64,000 nucleotides of DNA from Bradyrhizobium sp. BRP22 (GCF_020194175.1 NZ_JADYVX010000018.1:62001-126000), one strand, 5' to 3'. Positions 27,030-36,920 are shown, numbered from the stretch's first letter. Numbers and translations are program-made. Notes: generated by a model not told the origin, from the sequence alone.

Positions 27030-27749
27030 TCAATCTACAATCCCTGACAATGTTTCGGCGCGGGGGACATCTAATAGGACAACGCTACCGGCAAAGATTT
27101 GAATCACACCATTGCGTTCGAACTTTGAGAAGGTACGGCTTACTGTCTCAACCGTGAGCCCCAGATGATCCGCTATGTCCAGCCGTCTCATCGGAAGGGG
27201 AAGAATTTCTCCACCACGGCCAATTCCACTCAATCGGTCGCGCCAGCCGATCAGAAAGCTAGCTACCTTCTCCTCGGCGGAGCGCCGTCCGAGCGACACC
27301 ATATGTTCTTGTGCCCGGGCCAACTCGCGGCCCGCCATTTCGATGATACGGCAGAGCAGGCGCGGACGATTCTCGGCGAATGTGGCAAACGACTCCTTGG
27401 AGAACTGGCACAGCGCGACCCGGCCAATCGCGTCAGCGGAGAACTCGTGCTGCGGAACGCTGGAGAGCCCAAGAAAATCGCCCGGCAATGCGAAACCTAA
27501 GATCTGGCGCCTGCTGTCCGGCAACAGCTTGTACTGGCGTAGAGTACCCTCGTGCACATTAAAGAACGACGTTGCAATGTTTGCCTGTGCGAACACGGTA
27601 GCCTCGGATTCCAAACATACATGGCGCGTCAGCTGCGCCAATTCGTGCAACTCGGTCGTGTCGAGCGCTCCGCAGATGGCAAAGCTCCTCACCGTGCACT
27701 CATGACACGATCGACAATGTGCTCCTTCCCCCAACTCCGAAATCTTCAC
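27030..27749 (-). CDS. fixK1: Crp/Fnr-type regulator, FixK1/FnrN-like
   Basis: 239 residues: an N-terminal cysteine cluster CRSCHECTVRSFAICG (Fnr-type iron-sulfur ligands), a cyclic-nucleotide-like sensor beta-roll (about 30-140) and a C-terminal winged helix with LDIADHLGLTVETVSRTFSK, the Fnr/FixK recognition helix. B. japonicum FixK1 carries such cysteines whereas FixK2 does not, hence the name. GTG start with GGAGGGA ahead. A perfect FixK box lies about 90 bases upstream, matching the known control of fixK1 by FixK2. Confidence 0.82.
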   Translation of the reverse strand: MKISELGEGAHCRSCHECTVRSFAICGALDTTELHELAQLTRHVCLESEATVFAQANIATSFFNVHEGTLRQYKLLPDSRRQILGFALPGDFLGLSSVPQHEFSADAIGRVALCQFSKESFATFAENRPRLLCRIIEMAGRELARAQEHMVSLGRRSAEEKVASFLIGWRDRLSGIGRGGEILPLPMRRLDIADHLGLTVETVSRTFSKFERNGVIQIFAGSVVLLDVPRAETLSGIVD

Positions 27750-27836
27750 ACATCCCTCCGCGGCCCGCGTGCAGGCGCGTTATGGGTGCGTTCCCGCGGG
27801 TGGATGCAGTGTAGCGTCCGTCGGGATGAGGTGTCG

Positions 27837-27850
27837 TTGATGTAGATCAA
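27837..27850 (-). promoter_or_regulatory. FixK/FNR box upstream of fixK1
   Basis: TTGATGTAGATCAA is a perfect TTGAT-N4-ATCAA palindrome. It is centred about 94 bases before the fixK1 start, suited to activation at around -40 of a transcript with a 50-base leader. As a palindrome it could also serve the plus strand, but no intact gene starts there. Confidence 0.8.
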
Positions 27851-27889
27851 TCACCGGAGACAGCCTGAGCCTATGCGTTATGCGACCCG

Positions 27890-28100
27890 GTGGAGGTCTT
27901 TGAGGGCGAGCTCGAGCTTGCCAGTGAGATCCACGGCACCTCCATCGGAGCGCTGCACATCTTTTGCGCGCCCCCGCTGTTGCAGGTGTCGGGCCTGCAG
28001 CAGCATCAGGTGATGGATGTTCACCCACTCGTGCCAGTGGTTAGCATCAGTGTCGAGGGTCGACGAAGTCCGCAGCGGGCTCCCGACCTATTGAACAGAG
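27890..28100 (+). pseudogene. LysR-type regulator remnant (effector domain start)
   Basis: ELELASEIHGTSIGALHIFC and APPLLQVSGLQQ, then VMDVHPLVPVVSISVEGR, follow the beginning of a LysR effector-binding domain (GxxRGxLRI..PP...L...F...HPxVxVxLxVxDR). The HTH domain upstream is missing and the frame drifts after about 70 codons. Confidence 0.4.
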
Positions 28101-28330
28101 CAGTATCGCCACGAAGAACCTCCTCCCTAAAGGCAATTCTTACACCTCGCTGGTACCACACGGCGATACGGCTGGAGCCTGCGGGCAAGAGCCGGCTCGC
28201 CATGCGGGCCGGAACGGTGAAAGGTTGAGCTCAGTCAAATCCCTTCCGGAGGGCTTTATGGATGTGAGGATGGCTCGCCCGGACCGCTGCGTCGTATGAG
28301 GCGGGAACCAATCTTCCCAACTTTCTACGA

Positions 28331-28534
28331 TCAACCGATCACGACCTTTTCGGTTCGACTACGTCCGGACTTGCGGTCTACACCGATTTCATAACTGACG
28401 CGGTCGCCTTGCTTGGGCGCTACACCAGGAGCCAAGCTGCTCACGTGAAAGAATAGGTCTTCGCCGCCGGCGTCAGGCGCTATGAAGCCGTAACCCCTAT
28501 CTTCCTTAAACAGCTTCACCTTGCCTTTGGGCAT
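28331..28534 (-). CDS. cspA: cold-shock family protein
   Basis: 67 residues, a single cold-shock domain. RNP1-like DRGYGFIAPD and RNP2-like EDLFFHVSSL are present, followed by the usual GDRVSYEI strand. It binds single-stranded nucleic acid as an RNA chaperone. The first residues MPKGKVKLFKE differ slightly from housekeeping CspA (GTVKWFN), which suggests a divergent paralogue. Confidence 0.93.
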   Translation of the reverse strand: MPKGKVKLFKEDRGYGFIAPDAGGEDLFFHVSSLAPGVAPKQGDRVSYEIGVDRKSGRSRTEKVVIG

Positions 28535-29230
28535 GTTGTTCTCTCCGAATCACGTAAGTTAACGGCACATCAGATCATTAAACTCGACATACCTGGTCGT
28601 CTCAAGTGATTTGCGGAATTGGCATTGGCGTTGGTGCGCCAGTTCCGCCCCCTTCCGTCGGCAGATCAGTCGAACGATGGTAGGGCGCACACCGAACAGC
28701 GGCCGTGCTGTTCACCCGTGCAAAGGGCCGCAACAGCTTTGGAAACGTATGACGACCAGGACGCTCCCGCTACGGATGTTTCTTTGCTAGCGGTTTGATC
28801 AGCAATAAGATCTGGTTCTTTGGGATTGGGACCTTCTGCCCAATTTGCCCAATCCCGAGTTCGTGGCGGTCAGACATGCCCACCTGGACGGGACGCTAGC
28901 TACGGAAGCTCGCGGCGAGAGCCGTGATCGCAGCGCGATGCACCTGGCGATCCCTCGCGACGCCTTTCGACAACGGCACATGGCGATCGGCGCAGCGATC
29001 TTCACGCGAACGGTGCCCTGTCACGGCCAACCGAGGAAGATCGTCCCGCCCGCGATACGAGGCTAGATGGCGCCCTCCGGCTTGATTTCAGTTAGCCAAG
29101 CAAGTGGGTACGAATCCTCCGGGATGCGCGTCGATATAACAGGGCTCCTCCTTCAAAGCGGGGTGCATTTTGGCGCAGAAATGCATGCGTGCTCCCTATA
29201 AAAAAGCCGCGATGGGACATTGCCCCGGGA
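28535..29230. other. no supported gene; cspA leader and metE 3' flank
   Basis: Two opposite frames near 28.8-29.05 kb overlap each other and lack domains. A T-rich stretch (CGGCTTTTTTATAGG on the minus strand, near 29200) follows the metE stop, but the preceding stem is weak. Confidence 0.35.
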
Positions 29231-31558
29231 TCAGGACGCCGCCCGCAATTCACGAGCAGCGGCGACCATATTAATGAGCGCGGGACACACCTCCTCCCAT
29301 CGGCGGGTTTTCAGGCCGCAATCGGGATTGACCCAGAGCTGCGCATCTGAAAGGTGATGCCGCGCTAGCGCAATGAGATTTTTCATCTCGGCCGCATCCG
29401 GCACGCGCGGCGAGTGGATGTCGTAAACCCCCGGTCCGATTTCATTAGGATATTTGTAGCTTTTGAAGGCGTCCAGTAGTTGCATCTTTGACCGCGACGT
29501 CTCGATCGAGATGACGTCGGCGTCCAGCGCCGCGATCGCATCAATGATGTCGTTGAACTCGGAATAACACATATGGGTGTGGATCTGGGTCTCGTCGGCC
29601 ACGCCCGATGAGCAAATGCGGAAGCTGTCTACGGCCCAGCCGAGGTAGGTCTTCCATTGTGACTTACGCAGCGGCAATCCTTCTCGAAGCGCGGCCTCGT
29701 CAATCTGGATCATCATCGCGCCAGACTTCTCGAGGTCGATCACTTCATCGCGGATCGCTAGCGCGATCTGACGGCAAGCTTCGCTCCGCGGAATATCATC
29801 GCGGACGAACGACCAGTTCAGGATTGTCACCGGTCCTGTCAAGATCGCCTTCAGTGGCTTCTTGGTCAGCGACTGCGCGTGGCCCCACCACCGCAGGGTC
29901 ATCGGCTTCCTCCGAGAGACGTCGCCAAACAGGATGGGTGGCCGGACGTAGCGCGAGCCATAGGACTGAACCCAACCATGCTTAGCGAAGGCGAAGCCGG
30001 ACAGCTGCTCGCCGAAATACTGCACCATGTCATTGCGCTCGAACTCGCCATGCACGAGAACGTCAAGACCGATGTCTTCCTGCCAGCGCACCGCGCGTGC
30101 CGTCTCCTCCATGAGAAACTGCTCGTATTGTGCATCGCTCATCGTTCCCCGTGCATGAGCGGCGCGGGCATTGCGCACTTCTGCCGTCTGGGGGAATGAT
30201 CCGATCGTTGTTGTGGGAAATGTTGGCAATCCGAACCGCGCGCGCTGAACCTCGGCGCGCCGGGCGAAAGCGCTGCGGCGTCGCCCGCTGCTCTCATCAA
30301 TTGCAGCCATTCGCTTGGCGACCTTCGCATTGTGAGCGTTGGGCGATGTTTCACGCGCGACAGCCGCGCCTTCCCAGTCCGCAAGTACATCCGCGGCGTC
30401 CTCCCGGCCCAGAGCCAGCACGCGCCCGAGCGTTGAGAGCTCTCCGATCTTCTGGACGGAGAATGCAAGCCACTTTTTGACGTTCGGATCGAGGTCGGTC
30501 TCGAGTTCGAGGTCGATCGGGATATGAGGCAGCGAGCATGACGGTGCAATCTGCACGCGATCGCTGCCGAGCTTTGCGATGGCAGGTTCGAGCCGGTCAA
30601 GCACCGCTGGAAGGTTCGAACGCCAGACATTGCGGCCATCGACTACGCCGAGAGAGATGACAAGATCCTGTCGAGCGGCGGCGACAATCGCGTTCAACTG
30701 CTCCGGGGCGCGGACCAGGTCGATGTGAAGGCCCGCGACCGGCAACCTCAAAGCGGTTTCCAGATCCTCGCCAATCGTTCCGAAATAGGTAACGAGCACG
30801 ATCTTGAGATCGGGAACTTGCTTGGCCAGGTGGGCGTAGGTCCGGCGCAACGCGTCGCGTGTAGCATCATCGAGGTCCAGAACAAGACATGGCTCGTCCA
30901 GTTGAACCCAGTCGGCGCCGCTTAGGGCCAGTTCGCGGAGAACGTCGACATAGACCGGCAGCAGGCTATCAAGCAGCAACAGTGGGTCGAATGCCGGATC
31001 AGCGCTCTTGCCGAGCTTCAGAAAGGTGACCGGACCAACCAGCACTGGACGCGTCTGGTGGCCCAGGCTTTTCGCCTCTTTATACTCCTCGATCGGCTTA
31101 CGAGAGGAAAGCATGAAGATCTGGTGTTCATGAAATTCCGGCACCATGTAGTGATGGTTGGTGTCGAACCATTTGGTCATCTCCTGTGCTGCCGCGCCCT
31201 GCTCGGCGTGAGCGCAGTTGGCATTATGGTCGTCGCGCTGTGCGCCGCGGGCCATCGCAAAGTAGGTCTCGAGCGAAACAGGGCCCGCGGACCAACCATA
31301 AATTTCCGGAATGGCACCGACCATCACGCTGGTATCGAGCACATGGTCATAAAGCGAGAAGTCATTTGAAGGAACAACGGTTGCGCCTAGCGATTTCTGC
31401 CGCGCCCAGTTAGCGACGCGAAGCGCAGCCGCAGTCTCAAGAAGCTGCGTTTCGTTAGACTTACCGGCCCAATAGCTCTCGAGCGCGAGTTTCAGTTCGC
31501 GGCGCGGGCCGATGCGCGGCGTGCCGAGAGTAGCAACCGGAATCGAGAGAAGAGACAT
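29231..31558 (-). CDS. metE: cobalamin-independent methionine synthase
   Basis: 775 residues counted from MSLLSIPVATLGTPRIGPRR; the ORF extends eight codons further up. MetE transfers methyl from methyltetrahydropteroyl-triglutamate to homocysteine. The duplicated barrel is complete. Zinc ligands are visible in HTHMCYSEF and NPDCGLKTRRW, and the folate/homocysteine motifs LPTFPTTTIGSFPQT and VLVHGEFERNDMVQYF are intact. A cobalamin riboswitch precedes it, so expression should fall when B12 allows MetH to take over. Confidence 0.95.
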   Translation of the reverse strand: MSLLSIPVATLGTPRIGPRRELKLALESYWAGKSNETQLLETAAALRVANWARQKSLGATVVPSNDFSLYDHVLDTSVMVGAIPEIYGWSAGPVSLETYFAMARGAQRDDHNANCAHAEQGAAAQEMTKWFDTNHHYMVPEFHEHQIFMLSSRKPIEEYKEAKSLGHQTRPVLVGPVTFLKLGKSADPAFDPLLLLDSLLPVYVDVLRELALSGADWVQLDEPCLVLDLDDATRDALRRTYAHLAKQVPDLKIVLVTYFGTIGEDLETALRLPVAGLHIDLVRAPEQLNAIVAAARQDLVISLGVVDGRNVWRSNLPAVLDRLEPAIAKLGSDRVQIAPSCSLPHIPIDLELETDLDPNVKKWLAFSVQKIGELSTLGRVLALGREDAADVLADWEGAAVARETSPNAHNAKVAKRMAAIDESSGRRRSAFARRAEVQRARFGLPTFPTTTIGSFPQTAEVRNARAAHARGTMSDAQYEQFLMEETARAVRWQEDIGLDVLVHGEFERNDMVQYFGEQLSGFAFAKHGWVQSYGSRYVRPPILFGDVSRRKPMTLRWWGHAQSLTKKPLKAILTGPVTILNWSFVRDDIPRSEACRQIALAIRDEVIDLEKSGAMMIQIDEAALREGLPLRKSQWKTYLGWAVDSFRICSSGVADETQIHTHMCYSEFNDIIDAIAALDADVISIETSRSKMQLLDAFKSYKYPNEIGPGVYDIHSPRVPDAAEMKNLIALARHHLSDAQLWVNPDCGLKTRRWEEVCPALINMVAAARELRAAS

Positions 31559-31671
31559 AGCTTTAACCCCATGTTGGGGCAAAGGCTGTGGCGGACGCGT
31601 GCAGAAAAAGCCACCGCGGCGGCAACTGCTTGGCGCACCACCGGGACACCCCGCCCGTGGACGAATATGCT

Positions 31672-31850
31672 GTCGGGGCAGGTCTCCTGGCTCGCGGGTC
31701 GTCGCTACTGTCCGGCCTTCCCGAAGTCGCGTGGCTTCAGTGACTTGTATTGGACAGCGGCTCGCCGCCTACAGTTGCGGGGGCAGCGCCGGCATCACAC
31801 CGGCTTCCCTCTTAGCTCCGGATCAATCCGGAGCACCTCGACAGATCCGA
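31672..31850 (-). promoter_or_regulatory. cobalamin riboswitch of metE
   Basis: On the minus strand the blocks appear in order: AAGAGGGAAGCCGGTG, GCCCCCGCAACTGTAGGCGG, GTCACTGAAGCC, GGGAAGGCCGG, and the B12 box GAGCCAGGAGACCTGCC (31677-31693). It ends about 115 bases before the metE start. B12-riboswitch control of metE is well known in alphaproteobacteria. Confidence 0.95.
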
Positions 31851-31884
31851 TTATCTGCAAGAGGACCGTTCCGTCAACTATCGA

Positions 31885-32680
31885 AAATCACCCGTGCGGC
31901 GTTCCCCCGCTTGTGGGAAACAGAGGCAACTAGCGCCTTCTCATCGTGCGGCCGATCGCCCCATTGAGTTCCGCGCGTCGGCGTTCGATCTTCAATCTTG
32001 TGGATGCCGCCGTCGCGGGATCGCTGCTCCGGAATTGCTCGTACTCCTTACAAAGCGCCCCCGGATGCAGATTGCGGCGCAACGACAAAGTTTCTCCTTG
32101 GATTCAGACGAGATTGGCCGTGCGAGGACGAAAGCGATCCTTGCGGTGGGGAAGCAACACTGCCGTCATCTCGCGACGCTCTGGGCATCGCGGACGCCAG
32201 TTATGCCGATCCTAAGCCACCGCACAACCTTGGTCGATCTCGGGCGCTCAATTTTCTCCAGCAGCGAAGTTGCGTCCCTGAAGCAATCTGCCGATGACCT
32301 GGTGGTAAAACCACCCGTTCAGACTGCTACATCGCCTTCCAGGCTCTTGCCTGAAAGCTATAGCGCCGATCTCGTCGCCCTCACGGCGGACTGTTCACTC
32401 CGTCGTCTCCGGATTTTGAACGGTCGCACTGCGTATCGGTCAATTGACGTTCCGGCTGCACAACCAAGGGGCACCGTGACCTCACCAATTGGGCTGGGGC
32501 ACTGCGTGCAACTGATGATCTTTGCACAAAAGATGCGATACATACGCAAAAATCACCGCCAAACGGCGCAAGAAGTCGCTTATCCGATCATTTGTTCGCG
32601 CGTATAGACCACCACGAAGTATCTCCCCACATTGATCTATGTGCTCACAAGCTTGGAGTCTCGGTGAGTAGTCGATCCAC
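31885..32680. other. region without a recognisable gene
   Basis: A 237-codon open frame on the plus strand (31894-32607) covers most of this stretch. It begins in the metE promoter area, has Ser/Arg-rich composition and no domain, so I do not call it a gene. Confidence 0.35.
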
Positions 32681-32684
32681 TCAT

Positions 32685-32763
32685 CTCGATGCTCCTTCAG
32701 CGGCCCCTTGGGGCGTTTCCTCCCTCTGACTTGGCCGCGCGTAACGTTCGCGCGGCCTTTTTT
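32685..32763 (+). ncRNA. alpha-r8 (MmgR)-type small RNA
   Basis: A short hairpin (GGCCCC-TTG-GGGC, 32702-32714) is followed by the single-stranded decamer TTTCCTCCCT (32716-32725), then a 9-bp perfect terminator stem GGCCGCGCG / CGCGCGGCC (32733-32757) and TTTTTT. This layout and the exact decamer are diagnostic of the alpha-r8 family, typified by Sinorhizobium MmgR, which limits PHB accumulation under nitrogen shortage. The 5' end is estimated. Confidence 0.75.
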
Positions 32764-32764
32764 C

Positions 32765-33363
32765 TGCATCCAGCAAGACACGCCGATTGAGTTGCAGGAT
32801 TCAAGGTTTCAACGCGCAAACGCATGGAGCGGATTCTCACACAGACACTACGTCATTCGCCCATTCTCGGTCACCTATCCAATTTTTCGATCTGATTTCA
32901 AAGAAGAAGGGCTCCAGGGCCGGCGATTGACAACCGCTCCTCGTCTAGGGTGAGCGGTTCTAGAACGTATCATCAAGCGGACTCCAGAGCGCTGCTCATG
33001 CGTAATCATCGAGTGTCCACCGCACACGACCTATCGCAACGAACGGAGTTGAAGTAACATAGAACAGTGGGGGCCCAGTACGCGCGTTGAACGCGCTTCT
33101 GGCACCTGCCGACGTCGCGCCAACCGTATCGCGGTCGCAGGAATGTTGCATCACGACAATGCGTATTCGCTGCTTGCTGACGTCATGCCCATGGCCGAGC
33201 GCCATTTTCACCACTTCAACACTGAGTGAGCCACAATCGCAGCAGAAGACCTATACGGCGACCATCGAGGCCGTGGAGATAAGCGCCGTCACCGCCCCGA
33301 CCTTTCATCTCACATTGAAGCGCGTGTTGCGTGAGCGATGCCAATCGGCGATCTTGGCCCAGA
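32765..33363. other. no recognisable gene
   Basis: Short frames only. In other rhizobia bioA and bioZ may follow bioD, but I see no trace of either here. Confidence 0.35.
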
Positions 33364-33996
33364 TCATGGTTTGAAATCCTTAGGGACAAACGAGTCTTTG
33401 AAGGCCGCCTGCAGCGTGTTTGCCGTGAGGGGAGAAAGCCAAGGCAATCGCCCCAACCAACGCACGCGCCCGATTTCGCAAATTGCCCTCTCAGGCTCGA
33501 GATTTCGTTCGCCAATGAATGCAATTCCGAGAATGCGGATCTGGCGCTTTCGCAGAGCCTCTATCGACAGCAGTGCGTGATTGATGGTGCCAAGTCGCGT
33601 GCTTGCGCAGAGCACGACGGGAAGCTGCCAGCGCTCGAAGACGTCGATAAAAAGTATGTCGCCACTCAGGGGGACCACGAGCCCGCCGGCGCCCTCGATC
33701 ACGAGCGGGCGCTCCCTGCTGTCCGGCACATCAATCCCATCGACATCGATGCGAACTCCGTCTATTTGGGCGGAATAATGGGGCGAAGCGGGCGTTCGAA
33801 GGCGATAAAGCTCCGGCACGATCCGATCGGGTGAGAGACTGCCCAGCCGCGCGACGAGCTCGCTATCGGTCTGTCCTTCGAGGCCGGCCTGAATTGGTTT
33901 CCAATAGTTCGCGCCGAGGAGATTTGCGAGGCCTGCGGAAATGACTGATTTCCCAATTCCGGTATCTGTGCCCGTTACCACGATCGGCTCAGTCAT
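33364..33996 (-). CDS. bioD: dethiobiotin synthetase
   Basis: 210 residues from MTEPIVVTGTDTGIGKSVIS; the P-loop is GTDTGIGKS. YWKPIQAGLEGQTDSELV (substrate lysine), VIEGAGGLVVPLSG (switch loop) and VLCASTRLGTINHALLSIEA are the family blocks. BioD closes the ureido ring of dethiobiotin. The frame is intact, yet bioF, bioB and panD next to it are broken. The ATG lies within the end of the bioF remnant. Confidence 0.93.
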   Translation of the reverse strand: MTEPIVVTGTDTGIGKSVISAGLANLLGANYWKPIQAGLEGQTDSELVARLGSLSPDRIVPELYRLRTPASPHYSAQIDGVRIDVDGIDVPDSRERPLVIEGAGGLVVPLSGDILFIDVFERWQLPVVLCASTRLGTINHALLSIEALRKRQIRILGIAFIGERNLEPERAICEIGRVRWLGRLPWLSPLTANTLQAAFKDSFVPKDFKP

Positions 33997-35114
33997 CGCG
34001 ATTCGCCGCACGTCTCTTCGATCAACGCATCAAGCATTTCGGATACATCATCTTCGGTGACGTTAAGCTGAGTGAAATTCGCAACGTGCCGTGCCCGCCG
34101 GCATGGTTGGCGGCCGGATTCCGCGAATGTCGAAGCCCCGCGCCTGCATCGCCGATGCGAGCCGCATCGCGCGCGCATTGTCGCCGACAATGTACGGAAC
34201 GATTTGTGAATTCGAAGGACTCGAACGGCCGCGCACGGCTATCTCCCGATGCGTGAACGCGACCAGCTGAGCCAGACGCTGCTGACGTTTGGGTTCCTCT
34301 CCCAGGATCAAGAGTGCCTCGCGCACGGCGACAGCCGTCAACGGTGACGGTAAATGGACGACAGCGATTGACCATGAAGTCGCGCAGCACGCCTGTGGCA
34401 GTGACGAGCGCGCCGGCAGCGCCTAGCGCTTTCCCGCAGGTGTGGACCATCAAGAGATTTTCTCGCCCCTCATAAGCGCGGTGAGCCCCCGTCCCTGCTC
34501 GCCATAAACGCCTGTCGCATGAGCCTCATTCACGATCAGGAATGCTTCGCATCGCTCCGCGAGCGCGACCAGCTCCCTCAGCGGCGCAAGATCGCCATCC
34601 ATGCTGTAGAGACTCTCGGCCACGATCCAGACGCGCCCCGTTCCGCCAGTCACGAATGGTGTCTTCGACCGACTAGGGATCGTTATGGGCGCTGATCCGA
34701 AAGTCAGCCCGGCCGGCTCGCGCACCTTCATGAATACTCGCATGCACGAGCGAATCGAGCACTAGCAAATCGCCCCGCTGCGGCAGCGTTGTCAGGACAG
34801 CAAAGTTTGCGACATAACCGCCGCCAAAAAAAGAGCGCCGTCTCCGCCCCAAAGAACCTGGCAGCCTCTGCTTCGAGACGTTCGTGCTCCTCGCAATTGC
34901 CGCGCAGAAGCCGCGACCCGCCGGCGCCGATCGGTGTCCCGGCCTCAAGCGCGGCTAAGACAGCCTTCTTCATCCGCGGCGCGCTCGCCAGCGCCAGATA
35001 ATCGTTCGACACGAAATCGATCCGCGCGCGTGGCTTGAGGCCGCGCAGCCGGTCGTCTTGTTTCGGAGCGTGCAAGGCCGCGACATAGCCGGCAATCTTG
35101 GCCGCGTTGTTCAT
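33993..35114 (-). pseudogene. bioF: bioF remnant with several frameshifts (KAPA synthase)
   Basis: The pieces occur in order but in different frames: RIDFVSNDYLALASAPRMKK to GGSRLLRGNCEEHERLE (35114-34850), FGGGYVANFAVLTTLPQRGD (about 34850-34680), GTGRVWIVAESLYSMDGDLA to NEAHATGVYGEQGRG (34743-34460), VHTCGKALGAAGALV (34440), TAVAVREALLILGEEPKRQQ (34340-34150), and a final LNVTEDDVSEMLDALIEE. At least five frame changes make it non-functional. In the PLP region the lysine-bearing block reads HTCGKALG. Confidence 0.9.
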
Positions 35115-35195
35115 GCTTCACTCCGAAGATCGAGCCATCGCGCACAATTCATTCTCCGCTGAAGGACAAGAGCTCCAATGTTGGTGTCGCAGCTT

Positions 35196-35551
35196 TCAAT
35201 CCGGCGGGATGCGATTTTCTCGGTCAACCAGCACAACGCGGGGTTTAAAGATTTTAGCTTCCGCCTCATCAAACGAGGCATATGCAACGATCGTAATTTT
35301 GTCTCCGGTCATTGCAAGTCGCGCGGCCGCACCGTTCAAGTCTATCGTGCCCGACCAGCGGGGCGCTTCGATGACATAGGTGTGGCGAAGCGCGCTCCGG
35401 TTTCGATGTTGTAGATTTGGACGCGTTCGTTGATCAGGAAACCTGCCGCGTCCAGCAGCGCACGATCGATTAATATCGAGCCCTCAGAGTGCAAATCGGC
35501 TTCGGTGACAGAGGCACGATCGATTCTGCCTTTCATCAAAGTAACCTGCAT
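35196..35551 (-). pseudogene. panD: panD with 2-base insertion (aspartate 1-decarboxylase)
   Basis: The N-terminal frame (MQVTLMKGRIDRASVTEADL, then the Gly-Ser self-cleavage site in HSEGSILID) runs to GARFAT. The rest, YVIEAPRWSGTIDLNGAAAR and KITIVAYASFDEAEAKIFKP, continues in another frame to 35196. An extra dinucleotide in ACAC near 35385 explains the shift. Without it the gene would be a normal 118-residue PanD. Confidence 0.85.
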
Positions 35552-35579
35552 TTCTCACCTAAGCTGGAGTTGCGCGGAA

Positions 35580-36047
35580 CGCGCTCGCTGCGCTGTTGAC
35601 CTACGCAAGGTGCGGACGTGATGCCGAGCCGGGCCAAGGCCCTTGACTGCGCGATCATGTCGCAGACCTGATCGATATCGCGGTCTGTCGGATTGCACCA
35701 GTGGGGTCATAAAGAAGCTGGGTTGCGCCGGCGCCGTTGGCGCGCTGCGCGGCGGCGAACACATCGGCGCGATACGCCAGGCGGCTGGCTTTCAGCCAAG
35801 TGTCGTAATGCGTGCTCTGCGAGCAGTAGCCCCGGCCTTCCCGAGAGGCGCCGGCCTTGATGCTGAATAGGCTTGCGGTGTCGACGTGGTTTAGATCGAA
35901 GTTGTCGCGACGAACGCTCTGCGCCTGACACATCAGGTCAGCAAACAACATGCCATAGAGCGCTTCGGCCTTCACGCGGGTCCAGTCACTGCGGACCGGC
36001 GCGCTCTTGCCGCTGTCATTCCGTTCGACTCTCACACCAGCAACCAT
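35580..36047 (-). pseudogene. bioB: bioB N-terminal remnant (biotin synthase)
   Basis: RSDWTRVKAEALYGMLFADL, NFDLNHVDTASLFSIKAGAS and GYCSQSTHYDTWLKASRL follow the first third of biotin synthase. The radical-SAM motif CPEDCGYC has become SREGRGYC, so two of the three cluster cysteines are gone. After AGATQLL the frame drifts, and the barrel C-terminus (about 200 residues) is missing. Confidence 0.85.
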
Positions 36048-36134
36048 AAGACTTGCTCCCGCACCCTCGAACCGATCATAGATATCCTTGGCGATTATCG
36101 ATAATAGCTGACGCGATGCTAGTTGACCGCTCAA

Positions 36135-36539
36135 GGAGATGATCTTGGGGAAGCTCCGAGCGGCTGCAGGATTGTCGCCGCCCTGCTGGCGCTCACGAGA
36201 AAATGTAAAGCCCTCTCAACGCCTAAAGACCGCGAAAACTCGCCAGAGATTGGAGAAATTCTGCAACGTTAGGGGCTCTCTTACGATTTCGACGCCGAGT
36301 CATCGCACATATTCGGCCGCTCGCCTGAATGACGACATTCGAATGCTCATTTACGTCGATTGCGCGGCGCGTTGCGGAGTCAATCGCTGAGCGCATTGTC
36401 AGCGACGCCTGCGGCCAGACGCCCCACTCCGGCAGGATATCGCGCGGGAATTTAACTCCAGCTACGTTCCCGTGCGCGAGGCCTTTCGGCAACTTCAGGC
36501 CCAACATCTTGTCGTCGCGTGTGCGCGGTGCCCCGCTTG
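36135..36539. other. no recognisable gene
   Basis: Region between the bioB remnant and the GntR remnant; frames here have no domain signature. Confidence 0.3.
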
Positions 36540-36920
36540 ATACCAGTTCCCGTGAACGAGATCGCCGAGATGCGCGCCGCGCCCGAAGTGGTCGCGTTGC
36601 GCCAATGCTCACCGCTACCCATTTGGCACGGATCGACCTCGCCGTGATTGACCGAGACTGCGCCCCCAGACCATTCAGGAGTTTGAAATAGCCGACCGCG
36701 CCTTTCACCACGCGCTGGCGGCGCCCTGCGCGTTGCCGCGCCTGCTGGCGAGCCTCGACGCACTACAGCGTGCAAATTCACGCCTCGCGTTCGCAATGGC
36801 GCGAAGTAGCGGCTGGCGACCGCGGCCCAATCAGGATCACCGCCTGATTCTGCAAGCCGTGCCGCGCGCAACATCGATCAAGTCTGCAGTCTGCTGGCGC
36901 GCCACATTCAAACGATAGAG
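36540..36920 (+). pseudogene. GntR-family regulator remnant (FCD domain)
   Basis: Across frames I read EFEIADRAFHHALAAPCALP, RLLASLDALQRANSRLAFAM and later LLARHIQTIERL, which follow the FadR-type FCD ligand-binding domain (D..FH..l..a..NP.L, H..il.Ai...D...A..ll..Hi). In-frame stops occur upstream, and the DNA-binding domain is not seen. Confidence 0.5.

Noticed and set aside
28140..28334. 64-codon frame overlapping the cspA stop
   Set aside because: ATGA overlap is suggestive, but the protein has no domain and a Pro/Arg-rich composition; no other support.
28799..29066. Opposed frames of 68 and 73 codons between cspA and metE
   Set aside because: They overlap each other on opposite strands and neither shows a known pattern.
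31894..32607. 237-codon plus-strand open frame
   Set aside because: It has no domain or credible start, it begins in the metE upstream region, and its composition resembles shadow frames elsewhere in the island.
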